Translations under genes and position numbers: made by a program
The notes under the pieces: model-generated
Seen by the model: the letters and a program-made list of their open reading frames with translations, nothing else
What the model was told of the DNA's origin: nothing
Database searches by the model: none
Source of the DNA: Bacteroidaceae bacterium
Lineage (GTDB): Bacteria; Bacteroidota; Bacteroidia; Bacteroidales; Bacteroidaceae
Length of the DNA stretch: 64,000 bases
Assembly: GCA_017442855.1 (NCBI GenBank)
Contig: JAFSPM010000024.1
Location: 62,001-126,000, forward strand
Direction: 5' to 3'
Shown here: one piece after another, positions 52,451-61,547 of the stretch
How positions within the stretch are numbered: position 1 is the stretch's first letter
Layout of the letters: each line of letters opens with the position of its first letter

Positions 52451-55400
52451 CACGTAGAGTGACTGGTAACGTTGTTGATGAGGATGGAAGCCCTATTATT
52501 GGTGCTTCCGTATTGGTAAAAGGAACTAACACAGGTACTATCACTGACGTGGAAGGTAACTTCGTTTTGGCTGCCGTTCCTACTTCAGCAAACACATTGG
52601 TAGTGTCTTTCGTTGGTTATTCTACTCAAGAAGTCGCTATCTCAACTAACATGACTGTCATCTTGGCTGCCGACAACGAAATGTTGGACGAGGTCATCGT
52701 GGTTGGTTATGGTACTCAGAGAAAGAAAGATGTGACCAGCTCCATCTCTCGCGTGGGCGGTGATGAAATTGCTAATTTGGCAACCTCTTCATTTGATACC
52801 CAGTTGGCTGGTCGTGCAGCTGGTGTACAGGTGCTCACCCCAAGTGGTGTCCTGGGCTCTACCCCAACCTACCGCATCCGTGGTGTTGCCACGGTGAACT
52901 CAGGCACACAGCCTCTGATTGTTGTGGACGGTATGCCTATTGTTTCTGGTAACATTGCTGAGGGATCTGCTTCTTATAACGCAATGACCGATATCAACCC
53001 AAGCGATATCGAGTCAGTGGAAATCCTGAAGGACGGTGCCGCAACCGCTATCTACGGTTCTCGCGCTGCCAACGGTGTTGTGCTGATTACTACCAAGAAG
53101 GGTAAGGTTGGTCAGACCAAGGTTACATACGACGGTATGTTTACTATCGCCTCTCCATTCAAGACTCACGAACTGCTGAATGCAAGTGAATTTGTGACCA
53201 TCATGGATGAAATTTACGGCAACTGGGGTATGGAGAGTCCTGCTAAGAACACCGGTGTTGAAACCGACTGGATGAAGGAAGTGTTCAGAACCGGTTTCCA
53301 GCACTCTCATACTATCAACGCTAGCGGTGGTACTGACAAGAGCCAGTATTACTTCTCATTAGGTTACACCAACCAGGAAGGTATCATCCGCGCTAACGAC
53401 CTTCGCCGTTACAACGTAAAGGGTAACCTGACCCAGGAAGTGAACAAGTGGGTGAAGATCGGTTTGGATATCCAGGCTAACAAATCTGAAATCTCCGGTT
53501 GGAGTACTAACGCTTCTAACTCATTGTCAGGTGCCGGCTACGGTGCTATCGCCATGCTGCCTAACGTACCTGTTTACGACGCTAACGATCCTACAGGTTA
53601 CAACATCGACGCTCAGAACCGCAAGGCTTTGGGTCGTGGTGGTAACGATACTTATATTGACAACTCAATTCCTAACATCGTTTGGGTATTGGATCAGAAC
53701 AAGAACACCACAGAGAACCTGCACATCATGGCCAATGCATTCGTGGATGTTACCCTGCCTATCAAAGGTCTGACTTACCGTATGCAGGGCAGTGAGAACA
53801 TCTCAAAGGTGATGTCTCGTACTTATTGGAATCCAGCATCTGGTGACGGTTACAGCTACGGTGGTATCCTGGACGAGAGCTACGGTAACAACCGCGACTG
53901 GAACTGGCAGAACATCTTGAACTATAACGCTACTTTTGGCAAACACAACATTTCGGCTACTGCCGTTATGGAATATACCAAGAGCCACTACGACTATACC
54001 GAGGGTGAGGCTGAAGAGCTGTCTGATACTTATTTCACCAAGCATATCATCTCTAACACCTACGGTCAGCAGTATGTTTACGGTTCTGAGACCGAGTATG
54101 GTTTGGCTTCTTACCTGTTGCGTGCTAACTATAACTACAATAGCACTTACTACATAGGCGCTTCTATCCGTCGTGATGGTTTGTCAAAGCTGCACAAGGA
54201 TAACCGTTGGGGTACTTTCTGGGGCGTTTCCGGCGCTTACCGTATCTCTAACGAGAAGTTCTATGTGAACTCTGCATTGAAGAAGGTGGTGAACGATCTG
54301 CGTATCCGTGCTTCTTACGCTACACTGGGTAACTCTAACATCGGTAGCGGTAACTTCCCATACCTGGGTACTTACGGTGCCGGCAAGTATGGTGCTCAGA
54401 ACTCTATCGGTTGGACCCAGATGGGTAATGGTAATCTGAAGTGGGAGACCACTGAGACCTTCGATATCGGTCTGGACGGTGCTTTGTTCGACGGTCGCCT
54501 GAACTTCGAGTTCGCTTACTGGCAGAAGAATTCTAAGGACTTGGTGATGAACGTGCCTACTCCTCCATCATTGGGTATCCCTTATAACCGCTATGCTGAC
54601 AATATCGGTAAGATCAAGAACTCAGGTATCGAGTTTACTCTGGGTGCTTACATCTTCCAGAACAGAGACTTCACTTGGAAGGCTGACCTGAACTTCTCAA
54701 CTCTGAAGAACAAGGTAACTTCACTGTACGGTGGCAATGACATCATCAATACCTATACTATCATTCGTGAGGGTGAGTCATACAACGCTATCTACGGTTA
54801 CGACTACTACGGTGTGAACAAGACCAACGGTAACCCAATCTGGAGAAAGGCTGACGGTTCACTGGTACAGCTGGATACCTTCGGTGACTACGACTACCAT
54901 GTGTATGATCCTGCTAACCCAAGCGACGTTTCTCAGGATTCTTCTCTGAACACAAGCGACAAGAAAGTGCTGGGTAACTCAATTCCTACTTGGTTTGGTG
55001 GTTTGACCAATACTTTCACTTGGAAGAACTTCGACGCAAGCATCTTCATCCGCTTCTCTGGTGGTAACAAGATCATGAACGTTGACCGTCAGGAGATGTT
55101 GCTGAACCTCGGTTTCGAGAACCAGGGTAAGGAAGTCCTCGGCCGTTGGCAGAGTGAGGCTAATCCTGGTGATGGCATGACTCCAAAGATTGGTTACAAG
55201 GATGGTGACTACCTGTTCAATACAGACGCAGCTGACTCTCACTTCGTTGAGAATGGTGCTTACTTGAAGCTCGCTACCGTTACTGTGGGTTATACTTTCC
55301 CAAAGAAGTGGTTGGCTCCTCTGGGTGTAACCAAGGCTCGCGTTTATCTGCAGGGTCAGAACCTGCTGACTTGGACTGGCTTCTCTGGCTTGGATCCTGA

Positions 55401-55485
55401 AACTTTCGCAACGGATACCAGCTTCGAATATGCTTCCATGCCTGCTCAGCGTTCATTCACCTTCGGTGTAAACGTAACATTCTAA
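52384..55485 (+). CDS. SusC/RagA-family TonB-dependent transporter (right pair)
   Basis: Outer-membrane transporter of 1033 residues with the same plan as the left one: signal peptide 1-22, carboxypeptidase-like domain (GNVVDEDGSPIIGASVLVKG), TonB-box-like DEVIVVGYGTQ, plug with YRIRGVATVNSGTQPLIVVD and ILKDGAATAIYGSRAANGVV, and barrel ending SFTFGVNVTF. After the shared signal peptide it is clearly different from the left SusC, so the two should take up different ligands. A perfect promoter (52085-52115) faces it, so this copy should be ON in the sequenced state. Confidence 0.95.
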   Translation: MKERVLVLLACLFASFTLAMAQTRRVTGNVVDEDGSPIIGASVLVKGTNTGTITDVEGNFVLAAVPTSANTLVVSFVGYSTQEVAISTNMTVILAADNEMLDEVIVVGYGTQRKKDVTSSISRVGGDEIANLATSSFDTQLAGRAAGVQVLTPSGVLGSTPTYRIRGVATVNSGTQPLIVVDGMPIVSGNIAEGSASYNAMTDINPSDIESVEILKDGAATAIYGSRAANGVVLITTKKGKVGQTKVTYDGMFTIASPFKTHELLNASEFVTIMDEIYGNWGMESPAKNTGVETDWMKEVFRTGFQHSHTINASGGTDKSQYYFSLGYTNQEGIIRANDLRRYNVKGNLTQEVNKWVKIGLDIQANKSEISGWSTNASNSLSGAGYGAIAMLPNVPVYDANDPTGYNIDAQNRKALGRGGNDTYIDNSIPNIVWVLDQNKNTTENLHIMANAFVDVTLPIKGLTYRMQGSENISKVMSRTYWNPASGDGYSYGGILDESYGNNRDWNWQNILNYNATFGKHNISATAVMEYTKSHYDYTEGEAEELSDTYFTKHIISNTYGQQYVYGSETEYGLASYLLRANYNYNSTYYIGASIRRDGLSKLHKDNRWGTFWGVSGAYRISNEKFYVNSALKKVVNDLRIRASYATLGNSNIGSGNFPYLGTYGAGKYGAQNSIGWTQMGNGNLKWETTETFDIGLDGALFDGRLNFEFAYWQKNSKDLVMNVPTPPSLGIPYNRYADNIGKIKNSGIEFTLGAYIFQNRDFTWKADLNFSTLKNKVTSLYGGNDIINTYTIIREGESYNAIYGYDYYGVNKTNGNPIWRKADGSLVQLDTFGDYDYHVYDPANPSDVSQDSSLNTSDKKVLGNSIPTWFGGLTNTFTWKNFDASIFIRFSGGNKIMNVDRQEMLLNLGFENQGKEVLGRWQSEANPGDGMTPKIGYKDGDYLFNTDAADSHFVENGAYLKLATVTVGYTFPKKWLAPLGVTKARVYLQGQNLLTWTGFSGLDPETFATDTSFEYASMPAQRSFTFGVNVTF

Positions 55486-55508
55486 ACTAAACAGAAAGGA
55501 AAACAGAT

Positions 55509-57098
55509 ATGATAAACAATACAATCATTAAGAATGTGCGCAGAGTGGCTATGGTGGCTGCTTTAGCGCCTGCGATTGCACTTACGTCCTGTATAAAGGA
55601 CACATTGGATCTGGAACCTGCATATAGCCTTTCCGAGAACAACGGCTTTGATACTGCTGATCACGTGGCTTTATCAGTAGCAGGTGCCTATGACAGATGT
55701 CAGAATAGCCAGTATAACGGTAGTTATAGCCGTGGTTACCCATTTGGTGCAGCAAGCATCCTGCAGGGCGAGATGCGTGGTGAGGACTTCATGATGAGCC
55801 AGCAGTTCTTCCTGATTACTTTCCAAGGAACTTACAATGCTTCTTCTTTGAACAACTTGACCATGTGGGAGGCTTCTTTCGAGGCGCTGAACCGTGTGAA
55901 TATTGTTATGGAGGGTGCTAAGCAGGCAGGTGCTGAGGGTGTTATCGACGCTGCCACCGCTAACCAGTATGAGGGTGAGATGCTTTTCCTGCGCGCGTTG
56001 ATCTATCATAATTTGCTGACTCACTTCTCTGCACCTTATAACCTGACTGGTTATAACAACGACTATGGTTTGCCTCTCTATACTCACTCTATCACTACGA
56101 AAGATGAGATTGACGAAAGCTTGACCATTGGCCGCTCTACTGTAGCTCAGACATACGCTCAGATTATCAGTGACCTGAACCAGGCTGAGAGCCAGTTGCC
56201 AGAGACTAACGCTGACAACAACATCACCCGTGCTACCAAGTGGGCTGCTATCGCACTGAAGACCCGCGTTTACCTGCACATGCGTGACTGGAACAACGTT
56301 GTTACTGAGGCTAAGAAGTTTGACAATGCTCCTTATGCATTGGAGGCTGACCCAGCTACTCCGTTCTTGAGCTTCTCAAGCAACAAGGAGTCTATCTTCT
56401 CAATCGAGTGTACAGCTGATGACAACGCATCTGTAAACGGTAGTATGTCTTCTATGTTCAACCCATACCAGCGTTACATGTGCCCAATGTCTCCAGTGCT
56501 CTACAACAGCGCATTGTGGTTACCAGATGACAAGCGTCGTACTGAACTGGTTGAGATTTACGCTACCGATAACGTTCCTTACTGCTATAAGTATCAGAGT
56601 TCAGACCGTAGCGAGTATGCTCCAATGCTGCGTCTGGCTGAGGTTTATCTGAACTATGCTGAGGCTGCTTTGCGCAGTGGCGATCAGGCAACAGCACTGA
56701 CTTACCTGAACAAGGTTCGTGACCGTTCTTTGGCTGATCCTGCTACCCAGAGCTATAAGGCTGCTGACTTCGCAAGTGCCGCTGACATGCTGAACGCTAT
56801 CCTGTGGGAGAAGCGCTTTGAGACCTTCGGCGAGGGTTTGCGTTGGGGTGACATCCATCGTTTGACTGTTGACGATATGGCTCCTACAGGTGGCATACCT
56901 GCAAAGATCCAGTACAAGAAGGTGAACGGTGCTAACGCTGCTGATGTATTCGTAATCGGTAAGGCTATCGACGAGGCTTGGTACTTGGTAGGTGCATATC
57001 CTTATACCGACCGCCGCTTCTTGTGGCCTATCCCAACTAATGACTTGACTCGCAACCCAACTTTGGCTGCTCAGCAGAATGTTGGTTGGAGCAACTAA
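55509..57098 (+). CDS. SusD/RagB-family nutrient-binding lipoprotein (right pair)
   Basis: Surface lipoprotein of 529 residues (lipobox ALTSC, Cys28), the partner of the SusC encoded 23 nt upstream. Typical features are CIKDTLDLEPAYSLSENNGF at the start, EGEMLFLRALIYHNLLTHF, the LRLAEVYLNYAEAALRSGDQ helix, ILWEKRFETFGEGLRWGDIHR, and the end LWPIPTNDLTRNPTLAAQQN. It is longer than the left SusD and not closely similar. The operon ends at a strong terminator. Confidence 0.95.
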   Translation: MINNTIIKNVRRVAMVAALAPAIALTSCIKDTLDLEPAYSLSENNGFDTADHVALSVAGAYDRCQNSQYNGSYSRGYPFGAASILQGEMRGEDFMMSQQFFLITFQGTYNASSLNNLTMWEASFEALNRVNIVMEGAKQAGAEGVIDAATANQYEGEMLFLRALIYHNLLTHFSAPYNLTGYNNDYGLPLYTHSITTKDEIDESLTIGRSTVAQTYAQIISDLNQAESQLPETNADNNITRATKWAAIALKTRVYLHMRDWNNVVTEAKKFDNAPYALEADPATPFLSFSSNKESIFSIECTADDNASVNGSMSSMFNPYQRYMCPMSPVLYNSALWLPDDKRRTELVEIYATDNVPYCYKYQSSDRSEYAPMLRLAEVYLNYAEAALRSGDQATALTYLNKVRDRSLADPATQSYKAADFASAADMLNAILWEKRFETFGEGLRWGDIHRLTVDDMAPTGGIPAKIQYKKVNGANAADVFVIGKAIDEAWYLVGAYPYTDRRFLWPIPTNDLTRNPTLAAQQNVGWSN

Positions 57099-57139
57099 TA
57101 GTTGACTGCAACAAAAGGCTTTTAGCCTGCAATAATAGA

Positions 57140-57168
57140 AAAGGGTTCCACTTAGTGTGGAGCCCTTT
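57140..57168 (+). terminator. Terminator of the right SusC/SusD operon
   Basis: AAAGGGTTCCAC and GTGGAGCCCTTT pair (one G-T) around TTAGT and are followed by CTTT. It lies 42 nt after the SusD stop. Confidence 0.9.
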
Positions 57169-57248
57169 CTTTATGGCTAATGCCTCCTTTTAAAATGTGT
57201 CAAAAAGAGTTATACGCCTTATTTGACTCTTTTGAGCAAGGGAAAAAT

Positions 57249-57298
57249 CCACTTATTCCGTTTTTGCGATGCTGTTTTTGCCCACTTATTCCGTTTTT
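57249..57298. repeat. Two direct repeats with 33-bp period
   Basis: CCACTTATTCCGTTTTT occurs at 57249-57265 and 57282-57298, in the 250-bp spacer between the right SusD and the methyltransferase. No gene is seen there. Function unknown. Confidence 0.6.
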
Positions 57299-57348
57299 TA
57301 GTGTCTTTTCCCTCTAATTTGGGATTAGCGTAAGTAAAGAATTGTTCC

Positions 57349-58713
57349 TTATATAATTCGCTTGCACTTGATAAGTATCTTCTCTTCGGGATGCAGGGTG
57401 GTGGCAAAGAGATAGGTGTCACCCCCTTCTGAGAGATGGAGACGCTTGCGGAGCTCGGCCACGGAGGCGGGGAAGTTACGGATGGTGAGGTTGGCTTTGG
57501 TGATGTCGCCCAACAGGGATTTCAGCTCTTTCTTGCCAAAGCCGCTCACGGCTTCTACCTGAAAAATACGGCCAGGGAAGTCGGTGATGACTTGATTGGA
57601 GGTATAGAGGTGACTGTTGGTGTGCAGTTTTTGCAAGCTAAAGCGTTGGGCCAGGCAACGATGGGCTCCTGCTTTGAGCAGGGAGGCATTGGGCTCGTAA
57701 AGGGTTTGGCCGATGCTCTTGGCCAAGTCGGGGGCGCTTTGCTGCTCTTCGGCCTTGGTGAAAACAAACGCTTGTGTCTCTTCTTTCTTGATGTTGATGC
57801 AATGGATAGGGGTGTGGTCAATGTCGGTAGCAGTGTCTTTGGATAGTATCAGCAGCAGTTCCTTGCACTCGTTATCGACCGAAACGATGTGCGCCTCCTG
57901 AACGTGCTTGAGCTGGTGCAACGCCAAGTCGAGGTCGAGCATGGGGGATAGCTTCACCATCACTTTGTCTGCTTTCTGCACAAGGGTTTCTTCCAGCCTA
58001 CTCACATCTGGCTCGCAATTGCTGATAGCTACGGTCTTGCCGCCATGTCCGTCACGTCGGGCTGGGTCGAGATAGAGCCAGCTGACGAGGGAGGAATGCT
58101 GGGACAGCCATGCTTCACTATTAGAATTGATAATGGATAATTGATAATTGATAATTGACTGCGTCCTATTGGATAAACCGCTCACGCTCGGCCTAGTTGA
58201 TGCAAACATCGCTTGCCCTCGCTCAACTGCGATTTTCTGTCGCGACTCGCCAAAATCGTTGCCAGCATCTTTGGCACTCGCTGCTCCGGAAAGTGACCGT
58301 TGTATGTTGAGCGTTGAGAGTGCTTGGAAGTTGTGTTCTGCTATCCTGACAAGTTCTTCTTGGCGCTCTACGTAGGTGGTGTGCCGGAAGGCGTGTGACA
58401 TAAACCAGCAGTCGATGCCAAAGCCACCAGTGAGGTCGGCCAAAGAGTCGTGTTCGCCCATCTTTGCCACTACACCATATTTATAGGTAGCAGTAGCCTC
58501 GGACGAGCATTGTTCCAAGGGCAGGTGGGGCGGATAGATGATGTCATCGCAAGCTGCCCAGGTGGGTACTTTGTCACGAATGCTTTGCCAACCGGCTATC
58601 TGGGTGAGGGCAGTGGGCATATCGATAGCAGGGTAGCGGCTGGCTTGCAGGGCCAGCTGTCGGACATCATCTTCACGATGCTCTTTTATGAACTGCTTTA
58701 TCTCATTCTCCAT
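57349..58713 (-). CDS. THUMP-like class I SAM-dependent methyltransferase, with in-frame insert
   Basis: Protein of 454 residues. SAM motif I is LADLTGGFGIDCWF (91-104) and the catalytic-type motif is LYLDPARRDGHGG (213-225), followed by VMVKLSPMLD. The C-terminal ~90 residues look like the THUMP-like domain that ends these Bacteroidetes proteins. Likely acts on RNA. Residues ~139-199 appear to be an insertion: they are encoded by sequence that resembles intergenic repeats found elsewhere in this window (CGGAGCAGCGAG and ATAATTGATAATTGA), and they fall between motif I and the DPARR strand. The frame is kept. Confidence 0.85.
   Translation of the reverse strand: MENEIKQFIKEHREDDVRQLALQASRYPAIDMPTALTQIAGWQSIRDKVPTWAACDDIIYPPHLPLEQCSSEATATYKYGVVAKMGEHDSLADLTGGFGIDCWFMSHAFRHTTYVERQEELVRIAEHNFQALSTLNIQRSLSGAASAKDAGNDFGESRQKIAVERGQAMFASTRPSVSGLSNRTQSIINYQLSIINSNSEAWLSQHSSLVSWLYLDPARRDGHGGKTVAISNCEPDVSRLEETLVQKADKVMVKLSPMLDLDLALHQLKHVQEAHIVSVDNECKELLLILSKDTATDIDHTPIHCINIKKEETQAFVFTKAEEQQSAPDLAKSIGQTLYEPNASLLKAGAHRCLAQRFSLQKLHTNSHLYTSNQVITDFPGRIFQVEAVSGFGKKELKSLLGDITKANLTIRNFPASVAELRKRLHLSEGGDTYLFATTLHPEEKILIKCKRII
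58117..58299 (-). repeat. Repeat-derived in-frame insert in the methyltransferase gene
   Basis: On the minus strand the insert begins with CACTTTCCGGAGCAGCGAG (58277-58295), like 29590-29608, and ends with tandem AATTATCAATTATC-type units (about 58130-58165), like 5868-5923. It encodes low-conservation sequence including QSIINYQLSIINSNS. Edges are approximate. Confidence 0.6.
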
Positions 58714-58729
58714 TTTCCATCCTCCATTA

Positions 58730-59485
58730 TCAAGGTATCACCTTGTATTTTTCCCTTGCCTCCTGACGGCTCACTAAGTTGAAATGCCACCACTCTGAGG
58801 GCAATGAACGGAAACCTGCCTCGCGCATCACGCTTATGAGCAACCTACGGTTTTGCAACGCCTCTGCAGAGAGGGTGGTATAGTCGGTATGTGCCTCACG
58901 TCCCAGGTGATCGACAACGGTGCCCATAGGGATAGTGTCTCCCTGTGCGTTGGCAATGCTGATATCTACAGCCAAGCCGTAGTTGTGTAACCCGCCACCA
59001 TGAGCAGGATTCGACACATAGTTCTGTTGACGGGTGCCTTTCACCACATCCCACATCTGCTGTTGGATACGCATGGGACGGGCAGCGTCGAAGATGATCA
59101 GGTGGTAATCGGGGCGCTTTTTTTGCAACAGTTGTTGCGCCTTCAACAAGGGAGATATGGCATCGGGATGCACGTAGGCTTCTCGCAAATCGTCATACAG
59201 ACATTTGCCCATGAAATTATCGTCGCGGGCATACATCAGGCTTACAAGGATATTGCTATCTTGCTCGCTTACATTGATATAGCCCAACGAATCCAGGTAC
59301 TGGGCCGTTCTGCTAAGCTGCTGAACGGGTGTTGCCTCCAAGGTATCTATGGGCGCTACGACGATGTCCGTCATAGGCTCCTGCACTTGCTTTTTCCCTA
59401 AGGGCAGGAAGGCAAACAAGGCGGCAAGAATGACAACAAACGCAGTGCTGATGAATAGCTTGGTGTGTTGCTTTTGTTGCTTCAT
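58730..59485 (-). CDS. D-alanyl-D-alanine dipeptidase-like (VanX/DdpX, M15D)
   Basis: Exported or membrane-anchored zinc peptidase of 251 residues with an N-terminal helix (about 10-29). VanX-type marks are LMYARDDNFMG, FDAARP (Arg136), the zinc motif HNYGLAVD (His167, Asp174) and EWWHF (Glu231, His234). The predicted reaction is D-Ala-D-Ala hydrolysis, more likely for peptidoglycan recycling than vancomycin resistance, since no vanH/vanA genes are near. It lies 18 nt after nadB and 16 nt before the methyltransferase, so the three may form an operon. Confidence 0.9.
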   Translation of the reverse strand: MKQQKQHTKLFISTAFVVILAALFAFLPLGKKQVQEPMTDIVVAPIDTLEATPVQQLSRTAQYLDSLGYINVSEQDSNILVSLMYARDDNFMGKCLYDDLREAYVHPDAISPLLKAQQLLQKKRPDYHLIIFDAARPMRIQQQMWDVVKGTRQQNYVSNPAHGGGLHNYGLAVDISIANAQGDTIPMGTVVDHLGREAHTDYTTLSAEALQNRRLLISVMREAGFRSLPSEWWHFNLVSRQEAREKYKVIP

Positions 59486-59503
59486 GCCTTCCTGAATGTT
59501 AGG

Positions 59504-61093
59504 TTATTTCTTGTCGTATGCGTGCAGCGGGTAGTCGGTGGTGTAGTGCAAGCCTCGACATTCTTTGCGCTCCAACGCCTGACGGGTAATCAGGTATCCT
59601 ACGTTGATCATGTTACGCAGTTCGCAGATATCCTTGTCGGCCTTGCTCTTCTTGAACAGCTTCTCAGTTTCTTCGTAGAGCAGGTCGAGACGGTCCCAGG
59701 CACGCCACAGACGCAGGTCGCTGCGCACGATACCCACGTAGTTGCTCATGATCTCGCCCACCTCTCGCACACTCTGCGTAATAAGCACTTTCTCCTCGTT
59801 GGTCAGCGTGCCCTCATCGTTCCACTCGGGTACTGCCTCGTTGAAGTAGTACTCATCCACATGTGCCAACGAGTGCTTGGCAGCAGCATCAGCATAGACC
59901 ACCGCCTCTATGAGCGAGTTGGACGCCAGTCGGTTGCCACCATGCAAGCCCGTACAAGAACATTCGCCGATGGCATAGAGGCGTTTGATGGACGAACAAC
60001 CGTTCAGATCGACCTTGATGCCACCGCACATGTAATGCGCTGCCGGGCGGACGGGAATGTATTCTTTGGTGATGTCGATGCCGATGGAAAGGCACTTTTT
60101 GTAGATATTGGGGAAATGATGCTTGGTTTCCTCTGGGTCTTTGTGCGTTACATCCAAGCACACATGGTCGATGCCGTGAATCTTCATCTCCTTATCGATG
60201 GCACGTGCCACGATGTCACGAGGAGCCAACGACAAGCGCTCGTCGTATTTCTCCATGAACGTCTCGCCCGTAGGCAAACGCAAGATGCCGCCGTAGCCAC
60301 GCATGGCCTCGGTGATGAGGTAGGCGGGATGCGTTTCGCCCATGTGATAGAGGGAAGTGGGATGGAACTGCACAAACTCCATGTCCTGCACCGTACCCTT
60401 GGCACGATAGACCATTGCCTCACCATCGCCTGTAGCGATGACGGGGTTGGTGGTGGTTTGGTAAACAGCACCGCAACCGCCTGTACACATGAGCGTTACC
60501 TTGCTCAGGTAAGTATCTACCTTCTGGGTATCGGGGTTGAGGATATAAGCACCGTAACACTCGATGTTGGGCGTGCGGCGAGTAACCACACGTCCCAGAT
60601 GGTGCTGGGTGATAATTTCTACGGCAAAGTGGTTCTCTTTTACATCGATGTCAGGGTTGTTGCGTACCGCCTCCATCAAGCCACGCTGGATCTCGGCACC
60701 CGTATCATCAGCGTGGTGCAGGATACGGAACTCAGAATGGCCGCCTTCACGATGCAGGTCGAACTCGCCATCTTCCTTTCGGTCGAAGTTAACACCCCAC
60801 TGTACCAGTTCCTGGATCTGTGCCGGAGCGTTGCGCACCACTTGCTCCACCGCCTTGCGGTCGCTGATGTAGTCGCCGGCAATCATCGTATCCTCGATAT
60901 GTTTCTCGAAGTTGTCCAATTCGAGATTGGTCACACTGGCCACGCCACCTTGTGCATACTTGGTATTGGCCTCGTCTAACGTGGTTTTGCAGATAATACA
61001 CACCTTGCCTTTTTTAGCCCGTGCAATCTTGAGGGCATAGCTCATTCCGGCTACACCTGCTCCGATAATGAGAAAGTCGTACTTATAAATCAT
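59504..61093 (-). CDS. nadB: L-aspartate oxidase
   Basis: Flavoenzyme of 529 residues, the first step of de novo NAD synthesis (aspartate to iminoaspartate). The FAD fold is DFLIIGAGVAGMSYALKIA (about 6-24); KYAQGGVASV, the VQFHPTSLYH active-site region, and HYMCGGIKVDLNG plus GLHGGNRLASNSL match NadB. nadA and nadC are not in the window. A perfect sigma-ABfr promoter precedes it. Downstream are VanX-type and methyltransferase genes. Confidence 0.95.
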   Translation of the reverse strand: MIYKYDFLIIGAGVAGMSYALKIARAKKGKVCIICKTTLDEANTKYAQGGVASVTNLELDNFEKHIEDTMIAGDYISDRKAVEQVVRNAPAQIQELVQWGVNFDRKEDGEFDLHREGGHSEFRILHHADDTGAEIQRGLMEAVRNNPDIDVKENHFAVEIITQHHLGRVVTRRTPNIECYGAYILNPDTQKVDTYLSKVTLMCTGGCGAVYQTTTNPVIATGDGEAMVYRAKGTVQDMEFVQFHPTSLYHMGETHPAYLITEAMRGYGGILRLPTGETFMEKYDERLSLAPRDIVARAIDKEMKIHGIDHVCLDVTHKDPEETKHHFPNIYKKCLSIGIDITKEYIPVRPAAHYMCGGIKVDLNGCSSIKRLYAIGECSCTGLHGGNRLASNSLIEAVVYADAAAKHSLAHVDEYYFNEAVPEWNDEGTLTNEEKVLITQSVREVGEIMSNYVGIVRSDLRLWRAWDRLDLLYEETEKLFKKSKADKDICELRNMINVGYLITRQALERKECRGLHYTTDYPLHAYDKK

Positions 61094-61118
61094 ATAGGTT
61101 TATATTTCTTTGTTTCCA

Positions 61119-61149
61119 CAAAAATACGTAACTTAGCGGCAAAATCAAA
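61119..61149 (-). promoter_or_regulatory. Promoter of nadB
   Basis: On the minus strand TTTG (61146-61149), 19 nt, TATTTTTG (61119-61126): a full consensus match. The -33 element ends 5 bp before the start codon of the divergent PH-domain gene. Confidence 0.78.
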
Positions 61150-61154
61150 CAAAG

Positions 61155-61547
61155 ATGAATAGAATTTTTCATGCTCGCATCGCAATTGGGCAATATTTGT
61201 TTCTCTTGCTGGTTACAGGAGTGGTGATTTGGGCGTTGTGGGACAAGCAAATCGTACTGGCTGTGTTGATGGTCATCTTGTTGGTGTTGGGCATTGAAAA
61301 ACTGATACATACTACCTATACCCTGACCTCCGATGGGTTCCTAGTGTTGTATTACGGCAGGTTCATGGCGGGCAAGACCATTCCGTTGCAAGAGGTGACA
61401 GAGGTGGAAAGTGTGTGTCAGATAAGACTGTTTGGTGTGGGCTTGATGCGTTGTGTATTGGTGCATCACGGTGGCAAGACAGAAGCCTTGATGCCTGTTA
61501 AGGAAGAAGAATTCATTGAGGTGATCAATAAAAAAAGGAAACTATGA
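61155..61547 (+). CDS. PH-domain-like small membrane protein
   Basis: Protein of 130 residues with two hydrophobic helices (about 13-29 and 33-48) followed by a bacterial PH-like domain (TYTLTSDGFLVLYYGRFMAGKTIPLQEVTEVE...). This layout matches YdbS/bPH-type proteins. The end overlaps lpdA by 4 nt (ATGA), so the two are coupled, though no functional link is known. Confidence 0.82.
   Translation: MNRIFHARIAIGQYLFLLLVTGVVIWALWDKQIVLAVLMVILLVLGIEKLIHTTYTLTSDGFLVLYYGRFMAGKTIPLQEVTEVESVCQIRLFGVGLMRCVLVHHGGKTEALMPVKEEEFIEVINKKRKL

Noticed and set aside
57219-57422. 67-codon minus-strand frame over the 33-bp repeats
   Set aside because: Mostly overlaps the methyltransferase end in another frame and the direct repeats; no family features.
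58730-59485. Vancomycin-resistance gene vanX
   Set aside because: The motifs are VanX-type, but no vanH, vanA or vanRS genes are present and the organism looks Gram-negative; a peptidoglycan-recycling role is more likely.
59465-60979. 504-codon open frame on the plus strand, opposite nadB
   Set aside because: It is the exact antisense of nadB, which has all FAD and active-site motifs. The antisense product has no domain and arises from codon bias.
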